Positions 44,367 through 51,264 of a stretch of 53,938 nucleotides of DNA are shown piece by piece. The position numbers and the translations under genes were made by a program. Positions within the stretch are counted from its first letter, which is position 1; every line of letters starts with the position of its first letter. Below the pieces are notes generated by a model. That model had not been told where the DNA came from, did no database searches, and worked only from the letters and a program-made list of their open reading frames with translations. Source of the stretch: an uncultured Bacilli bacterium (GTDB lineage Bacteria > Bacillota_I > Bacilli_A > RF39 > UBA660); the NCBI GenBank assembly GCA_910585915.1, contig CAJUGF010000006.1, forward strand, positions 1 to 53,938, given 5' to 3'.

Positions 44367-45041
44367 ATGAAGAAAAAAATATTAATTATTATTTTATTGG
44401 GAATCATTGGAACTTTTTTAATATATAAAACCAGTCAAAAAGATAAAATATACTTCCTCTCTCTAGGAGATGGATTAGCTTCTGGAATGACTGCATATCA
44501 TATAGATGGTTATAATTATAACGATTACATAAGAGACGACTTATCAAAAAAAGAAAAAATAGAAGAATACATTCATGAATTTGCAAGATCAGATCAAACA
44601 GTTGAAAATTTAATCACTTGTATTGAAAATAATTACAAAATGGAAGAAATAAATTTAACAATTCAACAAGCTTTAGCCAAATCAAAATTAATAACGATTG
44701 GTATTGGATTAGATGAACTTGCAGCGTCTTCTCTAAAACAGATCATAACAACACCAGAAAAAAATGACTACTATAAAGACATGACAAAACTCATAAAGCT
44801 TATCCGAAGCTTTAATGATGGAAAAATATATCTATTAGGAATCTATAAAGCATATAATTTAGAAGATGATGACATTAGTGAAATTAATCAATTCTTAAAA
44901 GAACTTGCAGTAGCAAATAAAATGATATACATTGATATAGCAGACCTCATAAATAACCCAGAATACTTTTTAAATAATAATAGTTATTATTTAAATTATA
45001 AGGGACATCAAGAAATATATCAAAGAATCATCGCAAAATAA
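44367..45041 (+). CDS. SGNH-hydrolase-like protein lacking catalytic residues
   Basis: The 224-residue product has an N-terminal membrane helix (ILIIILLGIIGTFLIY) and an SGNH/GDSL-like fold: block I reads FLSLGDGLASGM, block III-like ITIGIGLDEL, and the end YLNYKGHQEIYQRI aligns with the H-P-N-x-x-G-Y-x-x-I of block V. The nucleophile Ser after GD is Gly (residue 36). The Asp and His of block V seem to be Asn (about 205) and Tyr (about 208). The enzyme is therefore probably inactive and may bind a cell-wall glycan or lipid without cleaving it. It follows the murA terminator and precedes the long noncoding RNA. Confidence 0.65.
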   Translation: MKKKILIIILLGIIGTFLIYKTSQKDKIYFLSLGDGLASGMTAYHIDGYNYNDYIRDDLSKKEKIEEYIHEFARSDQTVENLITCIENNYKMEEINLTIQQALAKSKLITIGIGLDELAASSLKQIITTPEKNDYYKDMTKLIKLIRSFNDGKIYLLGIYKAYNLEDDDISEINQFLKELAVANKMIYIDIADLINNPEYFLNNNSYYLNYKGHQEIYQRIIAK

Positions 45042-45047
45042 GTCAGA

Positions 45048-45076
45048 TTGACAAATCAACCAAATTATGGTAGTAT
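45048..45076 (+). promoter_or_regulatory. promoter of the large noncoding RNA
   Basis: TTGACA (45048-45053), 17 bases, then TAGTAT (45071-45076). A consensus -35 and ideal spacing predict a strong promoter with a start near 45083. Confidence 0.75.
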
Positions 45077-45082
45077 GAATAC

Positions 45083-45610
45083 GTGTGGTGCATTATTCTA
45101 GTCACACAAACAATATGAAGGTAGGGCTAAAAATCTATCAATTGCATGAAAGCACTTTATATAATTTGCTTCTTCTGCCCAAGTTGGGGTGATTATATAA
45201 TTTAAGATTTTAGGAAAGTTATAACGGCATATAACCAATCTCCTGGAATCCCGCAATGAATTAAAAAAAGTGCATGTCGTGAGTGAATATGTGGGAGATA
45301 ATGAGTAGTTCTATTCCTGATCAAATAGAATGATTATCAAAATCATATTTGCAAAAGCGAATAAGTATTGTCCCTGAGTGTTAGGGAAAACCTCTAGAAT
45401 GTTTAAATTATAAGGATTAAAGTACGGACTGAGTGGTAATCGAGTAATTAAGTTGGTGACACTTAGTTGCTTTCTTGAAAGAGAAATCGCCCAAGGGTAA
45501 CTGAAGGTAGAAAGTAGAGAAATTCAACTCGACCTAAGCCGTAAAATTAATTTATAATTTACCACAACAAAAACCATTGTAGCTAAAAGTTCTAAATTAG
45601 AACTTTTTTT
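45083..45610 (+). ncRNA. large structured noncoding RNA, candidate OLE RNA
   Basis: About 530 bases are bounded by a strong promoter and an intrinsic terminator and have no plausible protein frame. Many self-complementary pairs are present, for example GTGTG...CACAC near 45083-45110, TATATAAT...ATTATATA around 45159-45199 with an inner CCAAGTTGG, and CCCTGAGTGTTAGGG near 45372-45386. The terminator is AAAAGTTCTAA/TTAGAACTTTT. It is not RNase P, tmRNA, SRP or 6S by their known motifs. Downstream lies a small membrane protein resembling OapA, the partner of OLE RNA; size and context fit OLE (about 600 nt). The name is inference; the presence of a large RNA gene is well supported. Confidence 0.65.
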
Positions 45611-45632
45611 CTTGAAAAGAAAAGGAGAAAAA

Positions 45633-46142
45633 ATGAAATATTGGCCATTAAAAGTTTTTATATTATCATTTATACTAGCAGCTATCTTTAGTGGACTATC
45701 CACTTTTTGTGCAGACTTAAATGTCACTATACTAATTGCTATTTTAATAGTTGTAATATTAATAGGTATATTATTTGACATGATAGGAGTTTCTACCATG
45801 ACAAGCAAAGAATCAAATTTTCACGCTATGTCATCAAAGAAAATAAAGGGAGCAAAAGAAGCAATATTTTTAATTAGAAATAGCAATGTTGTTTCTAGTA
45901 TCTGTAATGACGTCATTGGTGATATTTGTGGAATAGTCAGTGGAAGCTTAGGGGCCGCATTAACAAGTTATATTGTTTTGGTATTAAATGGCAATATCAT
46001 TATAACAACAATTTTAGTAACTTCATTAGTATCTGCATTAACAGTAGGTGGAAAAGCGGTTGGAAAAACCATAGCTATGAAACAAAGTGACAAATTAGTT
46101 TTCTTTGTTGGAAAAATTAAAAATATATTACATATAAAATAA
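45633..46142 (+). CDS. small membrane protein, OapA-like / CorB-DUF21-like
   Basis: The 169-residue protein has hydrophobic helices at about residues 6-25, 31-50 and 105-145. The central motif SNVVSSICNDVIGDICGIVSGSLGAAL contains a D-x-x-x-D (DVIGD). The helix after FDMIGVSTMTSKESNFHAM resembles the transmembrane part of CNNM/CorB (DUF21) magnesium transporters, without any CBS or CorC domains. OapA, the membrane partner of OLE RNA, is a protein of this kind. ATG at 45633 is preceded by AAGGAG. It directly follows the RNA terminator. Confidence 0.6.
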   Translation: MKYWPLKVFILSFILAAIFSGLSTFCADLNVTILIAILIVVILIGILFDMIGVSTMTSKESNFHAMSSKKIKGAKEAIFLIRNSNVVSSICNDVIGDICGIVSGSLGAALTSYIVLVLNGNIIITTILVTSLVSALTVGGKAVGKTIAMKQSDKLVFFVGKIKNILHIK

Positions 46143-46162
46143 CATAGGTTCAGAAAATGGCC

Positions 46163-46190
46163 TTGCATGTTAAAAAAAATATGATATAAT
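46163..46190 (+). promoter_or_regulatory. promoter of rpmE
   Basis: TTGCAT (46163-46168) and TATAAT (46185-46190), 16 bases apart. Between it and the gene, ATGCCT and AGGTAT (about 46211-46227) can form an imperfect hairpin just before the ribosome site, possibly an L31 autoregulatory leader. Confidence 0.65.
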
Positions 46191-46246
46191 ACAAAAGACA
46201 TGAAATTACTATGCCTTGAATTAGGTATGGCGAAAGGAGATTGATT

Positions 46247-46462
46247 ATGAAAAATATTCATCCAGAAATGAAAGAAGTAGAAGTAAAATGTGCATGTGGA
46301 GCATCATTTAAAACAAAATCTACAGCTGATAAAATCGATGTAGAAGTATGTAGCGAATGTCATCCATTCTATACAGGAAAACAAGGAAGTTCAAAAAGAA
46401 CTGGAAATATTGAGAAATTTAATCGTAAATATAATTTAAATCAAGACAATAAAGCTGCGTAA
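46247..46462 (+). CDS. rpmE: 50S ribosomal protein L31
   Basis: L31 bridges the two ribosomal subunits. The 71-residue product begins MKNIHPEMKEVEVKCACGASF and contains CAC...CSECHPFYTGKQG; the C-x-C and C-x-x-C pairs make this the zinc-binding (C+) form, which cells often swap for a zinc-free paralogue during zinc starvation. ATG at 46247 with AAGGAGA upstream; a TTG two codons earlier is less likely. Confidence 0.97.
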   Translation: MKNIHPEMKEVEVKCACGASFKTKSTADKIDVEVCSECHPFYTGKQGSSKRTGNIEKFNRKYNLNQDNKAA

Positions 46463-46477
46463 CACAGTTTTATTTTT

Positions 46478-46503
46478 TTGCTTTCATTAAGCAAACTTTT
46501 CAA
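46478..46503 (+). terminator. terminator after rpmE
   Basis: TTTGCTT and AAGCAAA form a seven-pair stem, then CTTTTC. Confidence 0.7.
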
Positions 46504-46542
46504 TTAAGATACATTCTGTTATAATAGCAATGAGGAATAAAA

Positions 46543-47535
46543 ATGAAAAAAATAAGAAAGAAAAATGAAAAATATTTAATCGATCAATTTCATGAATTAA
46601 ACTTAATATCCCACCAAATGAAAAAAAGTTTATTATTCATCCTAAAAGATTTTTTGACTTGTAAAATAAAACAAAAAGCTAGTTTAGAAGACTATCTAAT
46701 TTTTAAAATGTATCAATTAAATAAATATGAAAGAAAAACCATTATAACAAGAGGAGTAAACAATGAATTAGTATTAAAATATAATGATCCAAAATATGTA
46801 CATACATTTCAAAATAAAGTGAAGCTATATCAAACATTTTCGAAATATATTAATCGTACTTGGATTGAAATTGGTACAACAAGTAAAAATGATTTTGCAC
46901 TTTACTGTTTAAATCATCGAGAGATAATTGTAAAACCAAGTGTAAAAAAGCGTAACGAAAAAGTGGAAAAGATAACAATATCGGAATATAAGCTAAAAGA
47001 ATTATATGAAGAAATTGTAGAAAAAAATCAAACATTAATTGAAGAAATAATTATTCAAAATAAAGAATTATCAAAACTCCACAAAGAAAGTATTAATAGT
47101 GTAGAAGTAATAACGCTCTTAGGAAAAACAGTCGCAGCTTATTTAAAAATTGGAAATAATAAAAACAAAGTTGATAGTTTTGAAGAAGGCGGACTAATTG
47201 CCCCTATTGATATTGAAACTGGTATAGTATCAGGATATTGTGTTGACAAAGAACAAAATATCTATGAAAAACACCCTCTAACTAAAATTATGATTCTAGG
47301 ATTTAAAATTCCATTATGGGAAGAGATAAAAAAAACATGTGAAGAAATGGCATTAGAAATACCACAAATAGGATATGCTTCTTGGACTATAGCAGTTGGA
47401 GAAGAAAAATTATTTTTATTAGATGCTAAAGATTACCCAGACCATACATTATACAGTTTAGAAAACATAGAAAAAAATAATATTGGACTATTAAAAATAT
47501 TTCGTGAAGTAGAAGAAAGGAAATACGAAGAATGA
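46543..47535 (+). CDS. sugar-transfer-associated ATP-grasp protein
   Basis: The 330-residue product fits the ATPgrasp_ST family, ATP-grasp enzymes often near polysaccharide genes. Recognisable signatures are YINRTWIEIG near residue 106, LIEEIIIQNKELSKLHKESINSVEVITLLG, then GGLIAPIDIETGIVSG and the metal-binding region IGYASWTIAVGEEKLFLLDAK. The expected Gly-rich loop after VKP is replaced by KPSVKKRNEKVEK, and the last acidic N of the usual 'E-G-N' is D-A, so its nucleotide site may be altered. Its last four bases overlap rpiB (ATGA), beginning a tightly packed operon through spoIID. Confidence 0.78.
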   Translation: MKKIRKKNEKYLIDQFHELNLISHQMKKSLLFILKDFLTCKIKQKASLEDYLIFKMYQLNKYERKTIITRGVNNELVLKYNDPKYVHTFQNKVKLYQTFSKYINRTWIEIGTTSKNDFALYCLNHREIIVKPSVKKRNEKVEKITISEYKLKELYEEIVEKNQTLIEEIIIQNKELSKLHKESINSVEVITLLGKTVAAYLKIGNNKNKVDSFEEGGLIAPIDIETGIVSGYCVDKEQNIYEKHPLTKIMILGFKIPLWEEIKKTCEEMALEIPQIGYASWTIAVGEEKLFLLDAKDYPDHTLYSLENIEKNNIGLLKIFREVEERKYEE

Positions 47536-47984
47536 AAATATATATAGGTTCTGACCATCGTGGAATAGAATTGAAAGAAGAAATTATCAAATATTTAAAA
47601 GAAGAAGGGCTTAATGTTATTCCATCTAGTGTTCCAAATAGTGAAACAGATGATTACCCAGATTTTGCCTTTGATGTTGCTAAAAACGTATTAAAAAATC
47701 CAGATTCGTTAGGGATAGTTATTTGTGGTAATGGTATAGGTATTAGTATAGCAGCTAATAAGGTAAAAGGTATTCGTTGTGCAAGAGTTATAAACAGTGA
47801 TGATGCTTTCAAAGCAAAAAATCATAACGGCGCCAATATGATCGCTTTTGGAGGATTAGATATTGAAGTTGCGAAAGAAATTGTTGATATCTTTATTACA
47901 ACTCAGTCGGCTAGAGAACAACGTCATTTAAAACGGATAGAAAAGATTACTCAATATGAAAATGGAGATATAGAATGCATATAA
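47532..47984 (+). CDS. rpiB: ribose-5-phosphate isomerase B
   Basis: RpiB interconverts ribose 5-phosphate and ribulose 5-phosphate. The 150-residue product starts KIYIGSDHRGIELKEEI and has the catalytic cysteine loop IVICGNGIGISIAANKVKGIRCA and NDDAFKAKNHNGANMIAFGG. In most members the loop is CGTGIG; Thr is Asn here. Lactose/galactose-6-phosphate isomerase is the paralogous alternative but unlikely in this context. B. subtilis ywlF lies in a similar order after mntP. Confidence 0.92.
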   Translation: MKIYIGSDHRGIELKEEIIKYLKEEGLNVIPSSVPNSETDDYPDFAFDVAKNVLKNPDSLGIVICGNGIGISIAANKVKGIRCARVINSDDAFKAKNHNGANMIAFGGLDIEVAKEIVDIFITTQSAREQRHLKRIEKITQYENGDIECI

Positions 47985-48172
47985 AATTATATTTTTATGT
48001 TTTTTTTGTCATGTTAAGTGCATATACTTTAACAGGAATAAATTTTGATGTAATATTAAAAAAGAATAAAGTTTGGGAAGCAAGACTTCTTGTAATCATT
48101 TTAAGTTTAATTATGGGCTACTTATTAACAAACTTTATCTATGATTTTTTTACCCTGAGCAAAATAATATAG
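47975..48172 (+). CDS. DUF1146 small membrane protein (YwzB-like)
   Basis: A 65-residue protein with two hydrophobic helices (YFYVFFVMLSAYTLTGI and ARLLVIILSLIMGYLLTNFIY) matching DUF1146. In B. subtilis ywzB lies upstream of spoIID in the same orientation, so the order supports the call. Function is unknown. It overlaps rpiB by ten bases and ends nine bases before spoIID. Confidence 0.8.
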   Translation: MHIKLYFYVFFVMLSAYTLTGINFDVILKKNKVWEARLLVIILSLIMGYLLTNFIYDFFTLSKII

Positions 48173-48180
48173 GAGATCAC

Positions 48181-49110
48181 ATGAAAAATAAAATACTTTG
48201 TATAGTAGTCATTTTTTTAAGTGTAATATTAGCATTTGTAGTTAGTTTAAAAAAAGAAACTAACTTTTCTTTTGAAGAAAAAGAGGATAAAATTGAAGAA
48301 ATAAAACCACACAACATTACTGTAATGAATCCAAATACGAACCAAATATCAGTTATGAACATTGAAGATTATATTGTTGGTGTGATTGCAGCAGAAATGC
48401 CAGCTTCCTTTGAAATCGAAGCTCTAAAATCTCAAGCAGTCGCAGCAAGAACTTACGCTATTTATAAACAAAACCATCGAAAAGAAGATTATGATATTAC
48501 TATTGGTACTAATGATCAAGCGTATAACACAAAAGAAGAAATGCAAGCGAAATGGACAGATAAATATCAAACTTATCTGGATAAGATAACCAAAGCAGTT
48601 GAAGAAACAAAAGGAGAAGTACTAACTTATCAAAATGAAGTAATTGAATCCTTCTATTTCTCTATGAGTAATGGTTACACAGAAGATAGTGAATTAGTAT
48701 TTCAAACTGACCTTCCTTATATAAAAAGTGTAGAATCCGCTTGGGACAATTCCAATTTAAAAAATTACGAAGTAACTAAAGAATTTACAAAAGATGAATT
48801 TTGTAAACTTTTAAACATAAGCTGTGAACAAATTGAAATAACAGACATAAATAGAACAGAATCAGGAAGAATTAATACATTAAAAATAAATAACCAAGAG
48901 TGGAGAGGTGTAAATTTAAGAAAAATTTTAAGTTTAAGATCCACTGACTTTGATATTAATATTGAAGAAAAGGTTAAAATTACAACTCGCGGATCTGGTC
49001 ATGGAGTTGGAATGAGCCAATATGGCGCAAATGGAATGGCCAAAGAAGGAAAAAATTATCAAGAAATATTAAAGTATTTTTATCAAAATATTGAAATTTC
49101 AAAAATATAA
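48181..49110 (+). CDS. spoIID: stage II sporulation protein D (lytic transglycosylase)
   Basis: SpoIID, with SpoIIM and SpoIIP, degrades septal peptidoglycan during engulfment and cuts glycan strands stripped of stem peptides. The 309-residue product has a signal-anchor helix (ILCIVVIFLSVILAFVVSL), the SpoIID core VGVIAAEMPASFEIEALKSQAVAARTYA with the catalytic-type Glu, and the C-terminal RGSGHGVGMSQYGANGMA signature. AGGAGATC precedes the ATG. It is followed by spoIIQ, matching Bacilli order. Confidence 0.96.
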   Translation: MKNKILCIVVIFLSVILAFVVSLKKETNFSFEEKEDKIEEIKPHNITVMNPNTNQISVMNIEDYIVGVIAAEMPASFEIEALKSQAVAARTYAIYKQNHRKEDYDITIGTNDQAYNTKEEMQAKWTDKYQTYLDKITKAVEETKGEVLTYQNEVIESFYFSMSNGYTEDSELVFQTDLPYIKSVESAWDNSNLKNYEVTKEFTKDEFCKLLNISCEQIEITDINRTESGRINTLKINNQEWRGVNLRKILSLRSTDFDINIEEKVKITTRGSGHGVGMSQYGANGMAKEGKNYQEILKYFYQNIEISKI

Positions 49111-49160
49111 CTGTATAAAATTTATATTCATGGTTCACACTAGAAACAGGAAGGTGAATT

Positions 49161-49802
49161 ATGAAAAAAAGAAAATTAAGAGGATATGTTTTACCAAGTA
49201 TCTATGGATTAGTAGTAATATGCGTTTTTGCAACAGTTTATTTCTTAAATAGCAGTTTATCATTTCAAGAACCAGTAAAAAAAGATGAACAACAAGTAAA
49301 AGAAACAGTCAAAAATAATGATAATGATGTAATGGTAGTCAATCCAGTTCCAGATGTTCCATTAAAACCATTTATCAAAGACACTGTAAGTGTAGCAAAA
49401 TCTTTTTATAAGCAAGAAGATGATACAGAACAACAAAAAAAATCGTTAATATACTATCAAAACACTTATATGCAAAATACAGGAATATTATATAGCAGTG
49501 ATGAAACATTTGAAATATTAGCCAGTGTAGATGGAACGGTAAAAGAAGTAAAAGACGATGAAATATTAGGAACCGTAGTAACCGTTGAACATAATACCAA
49601 AGTTACAACTGTATATTATAGTCTGAGTGATGTAAAAGTAAAAAGTGGAGATACTATAAAAGCAAGTGATATTATTGGAACTAGTGGAATGAATAAACTT
49701 GAAAATGAAAAAGAAAACTGTTTGCTATTTGAAGTATATATAAATGGAAATTTAATTGATCCAACCGATTTTTTCAATATGAGTTTAGAAGAATTAAAAT
49801 AA
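49161..49802 (+). CDS. spoIIQ: stage II sporulation protein Q (degenerate LytM domain)
   Basis: SpoIIQ in the forespore membrane binds SpoIIIAH of the mother cell and holds the two membranes together during engulfment. The 213-residue product has one N-terminal helix (YVLPSIYGLVVICVFATVYFL), a linker and an M23-like beta domain (ILASVDGTVKEVKDDEILGTVVTVEHN...IIGTSGMNK). The zinc ligands of an active endopeptidase are missing: the H-x-H near the end is LLFEVY, and the expected H-x-x-x-D is also absent. B. subtilis SpoIIQ is likewise inactive. It follows spoIID by 50 bases. Confidence 0.85.
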   Translation: MKKRKLRGYVLPSIYGLVVICVFATVYFLNSSLSFQEPVKKDEQQVKETVKNNDNDVMVVNPVPDVPLKPFIKDTVSVAKSFYKQEDDTEQQKKSLIYYQNTYMQNTGILYSSDETFEILASVDGTVKEVKDDEILGTVVTVEHNTKVTTVYYSLSDVKVKSGDTIKASDIIGTSGMNKLENEKENCLLFEVYINGNLIDPTDFFNMSLEELK

Positions 49803-49830
49803 ACCTCTTAATATAAGAGGTTATTTCTTT
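49801..49830 (+). terminator. terminator after spoIIQ
   Basis: AACCTCTTA-ATA-TAAGAGGTT, followed by ATTTCTTT, forms a nine-pair stem. Confidence 0.75.
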
Positions 49831-49855
49831 AAACCCAAAGTGGAGTGTGATAAAA

Positions 49856-50473
49856 ATGCAAAATAAAAATTATATATACTTAGTAGATAACCAAATCCAA
49901 TTTTACAATGCTAAAGAAAATTACTATAATACATGCCTTTTGTCAAAAAAAATTTTAGAAGATGGTAAAATCATCCATTGTCCCAAATTTTTAAGAGAAT
50001 TCAAAATATTTTTAAAGAAAAATCAGGTCATCAAAAAAATGCAAAAAAATATTTTATACTTTATTTCTCCTCCCAATTTTAATGAGACAGATAAAGAAAT
50101 CTTAAAAAAAATATTTGAAGATTTGCCATTTCAAGAAATAAAAATAATAAAAGAAATGAATGCGTATCAATTAAAAAAAAATACTCTTTGGATTAATTTA
50201 AACAAAGAGTATGCGTTTCTAACTTATTTAAAAAAACACAACAAAGAAATTCAAGTATTAAAGAATAATTATTTAAACTATAATTTTCTAAATCAATTCT
50301 CTATTTTTTTAAACAACAATTCATTCATAAAAAAGGTATATTTTTTTGGCTCCAATCCAGAATTAATTGAGATCACAAAAAAATTAGAACAAAAAACACA
50401 AAAAATCATTTTATATTTTGAAGAACCAAGTAAATATATTATTAATCAAATAGCACGACACAATTCGACATGA
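49856..50473 (+). CDS. degenerate MreB/Mbl-like protein
   Basis: The 205-residue product is weakly but consistently alignable to MreB/Mbl. KKILEDGKIIHCPKFLREFKIFL corresponds to 'P-L-K-D-G-V-I-A-D', ILYFISPPNFNETDKEILKKIFEDLPFQEIKIIKE to 'V-V-V-C-V-P-S-G-V-T-E-V-E-K-R-A', and KVYFFGSNPELIEITKKL...ILYFEEP to 'I-V-L-T-G-G-G-A-L-L...V-A-E-D-P'. The ATP-binding phosphate loops (D-L-G-T-x-N and D-I-G-G-G-T) are absent, and the protein is only about 60% of normal length. In B. subtilis mbl lies just past spoIIQ, which supports this identity. It is probably not a filament-forming ATPase. I use the ATG at 49856. Confidence 0.55.
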   Translation: MQNKNYIYLVDNQIQFYNAKENYYNTCLLSKKILEDGKIIHCPKFLREFKIFLKKNQVIKKMQKNILYFISPPNFNETDKEILKKIFEDLPFQEIKIIKEMNAYQLKKNTLWINLNKEYAFLTYLKKHNKEIQVLKNNYLNYNFLNQFSIFLNNNSFIKKVYFFGSNPELIEITKKLEQKTQKIILYFEEPSKYIINQIARHNST

Positions 50474-50487
50474 GTTGTGTTTTTTTA
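50458..50487 (+). terminator. terminator after MreB-like gene
   Basis: ACACAATTC and GAGTTGTGT form a nine-pair stem (one G-U) around GACAT, followed by seven Ts; it overlaps the stop codon. Confidence 0.85.
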
Positions 50488-50506
50488 TGAATTATTATAA
50501 AATTTA

Positions 50507-50515
50507 TGATATAAT
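50507..50515 (+). promoter_or_regulatory. extended -10 promoter of the response regulator
   Basis: TGATATAAT is a perfect extended -10 element (TG-N-TATAAT) about 38 bases before the GTG start; no clear -35 box is seen. Confidence 0.6.
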
Positions 50516-50553
50516 TGCAAATGGTAAACAGAGTTTGAGAAGGAGATGTTGTA

Positions 50554-51264
50554 GTGAACTATTTTATTGTAGTAGAAGATGACAAAAAGACCCAGGAAAC
50601 AATTAAAGGAGTTCTAAGAAAAATTATAATTAATAAGGAGCAAAAATTTGAAATTAAATATTTCACCAAATATACAAGTGAACTTCAATCAATAATAGCT
50701 GATGATTCTATCAGAAAGATTTATATTATGGATATTGAGTTAGATACTAAAGTAAGTGGAATAGACATAGCAAAACAAATTCGTAAGGATGATTGGGAAA
50801 GTGAAATCATTTTTATTACTTGCCATGATAAAATGTTTGAAACAGTATATCGAAGCGTGTATGAAGTATTTGATTTTATTGAAAAATTTCACAAAATGGA
50901 AGAAAGATTAGAAAATGACTTAGAATTAATTATCCAGAAAAACTTTGATAATAAAATGTTTATATTTTCTAGTAGAAATGTTGATCTACAAATCTATTAT
51001 CGTTCTATAACTCACATTACTAGAGATAAAGAAGAAAGAAAAATAGTAATTCACACCTATTCAAATAAATTTAAAATAAGTATGAATTTAAGTGAAGTTT
51101 TATCTCGGTTAGATGATCGTTTCATTCAAACTCATAGAAGTTGCATAGCCAATCGTAAAAGAGTTCAAGAATGGAACTGGCCTAAAGGCTATTTTATCCT
51201 AGATAATGGAAAGAAAGTAGACTGTTTATCAAAGCGGTTCAAAAAGGAGGTTGAGAAACAATGA
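50554..51264 (+). CDS. AgrA-like LytTR response regulator
   Basis: The 236-residue product has a CheY-like receiver with the acidic pair VVEDD at residues 7-10 and the phosphoacceptor Asp60 in IYIMDIELD. A LytTR DNA-binding domain follows (about residues 135-236), with YYRSITHITRDKEERKIVIHTY, ...DRFIQTHRSCIANRKRVQE. This is the AgrA/ComE layout; LytTR domains bind direct repeats upstream of agrB-type operons. It starts at GTG with AAGGAG nine bases upstream. It overlaps the kinase gene by four bases (ATGA), so the two are translationally coupled. It probably controls agrBD, which is convergent downstream. Confidence 0.93.
   Translation: MNYFIVVEDDKKTQETIKGVLRKIIINKEQKFEIKYFTKYTSELQSIIADDSIRKIYIMDIELDTKVSGIDIAKQIRKDDWESEIIFITCHDKMFETVYRSVYEVFDFIEKFHKMEERLENDLELIIQKNFDNKMFIFSSRNVDLQIYYRSITHITRDKEERKIVIHTYSNKFKISMNLSEVLSRLDDRFIQTHRSCIANRKRVQEWNWPKGYFILDNGKKVDCLSKRFKKEVEKQ

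Noticed and set aside
45083..45610. RNase P RNA, tmRNA, 6S RNA or a self-splicing intron
   Set aside because: The conserved ACAGAAA/GGTAAACCC pattern of RNase P, a tmRNA tag with ALAA, and the domain V of a group II intron are all missing; the AGGAAAGT string alone is not enough.
45524..45808. 94-codon minus-strand frame over the end of the noncoding RNA
   Set aside because: It runs antisense to the 3' end of the RNA and the start of the membrane-protein gene and has no ribosome site.
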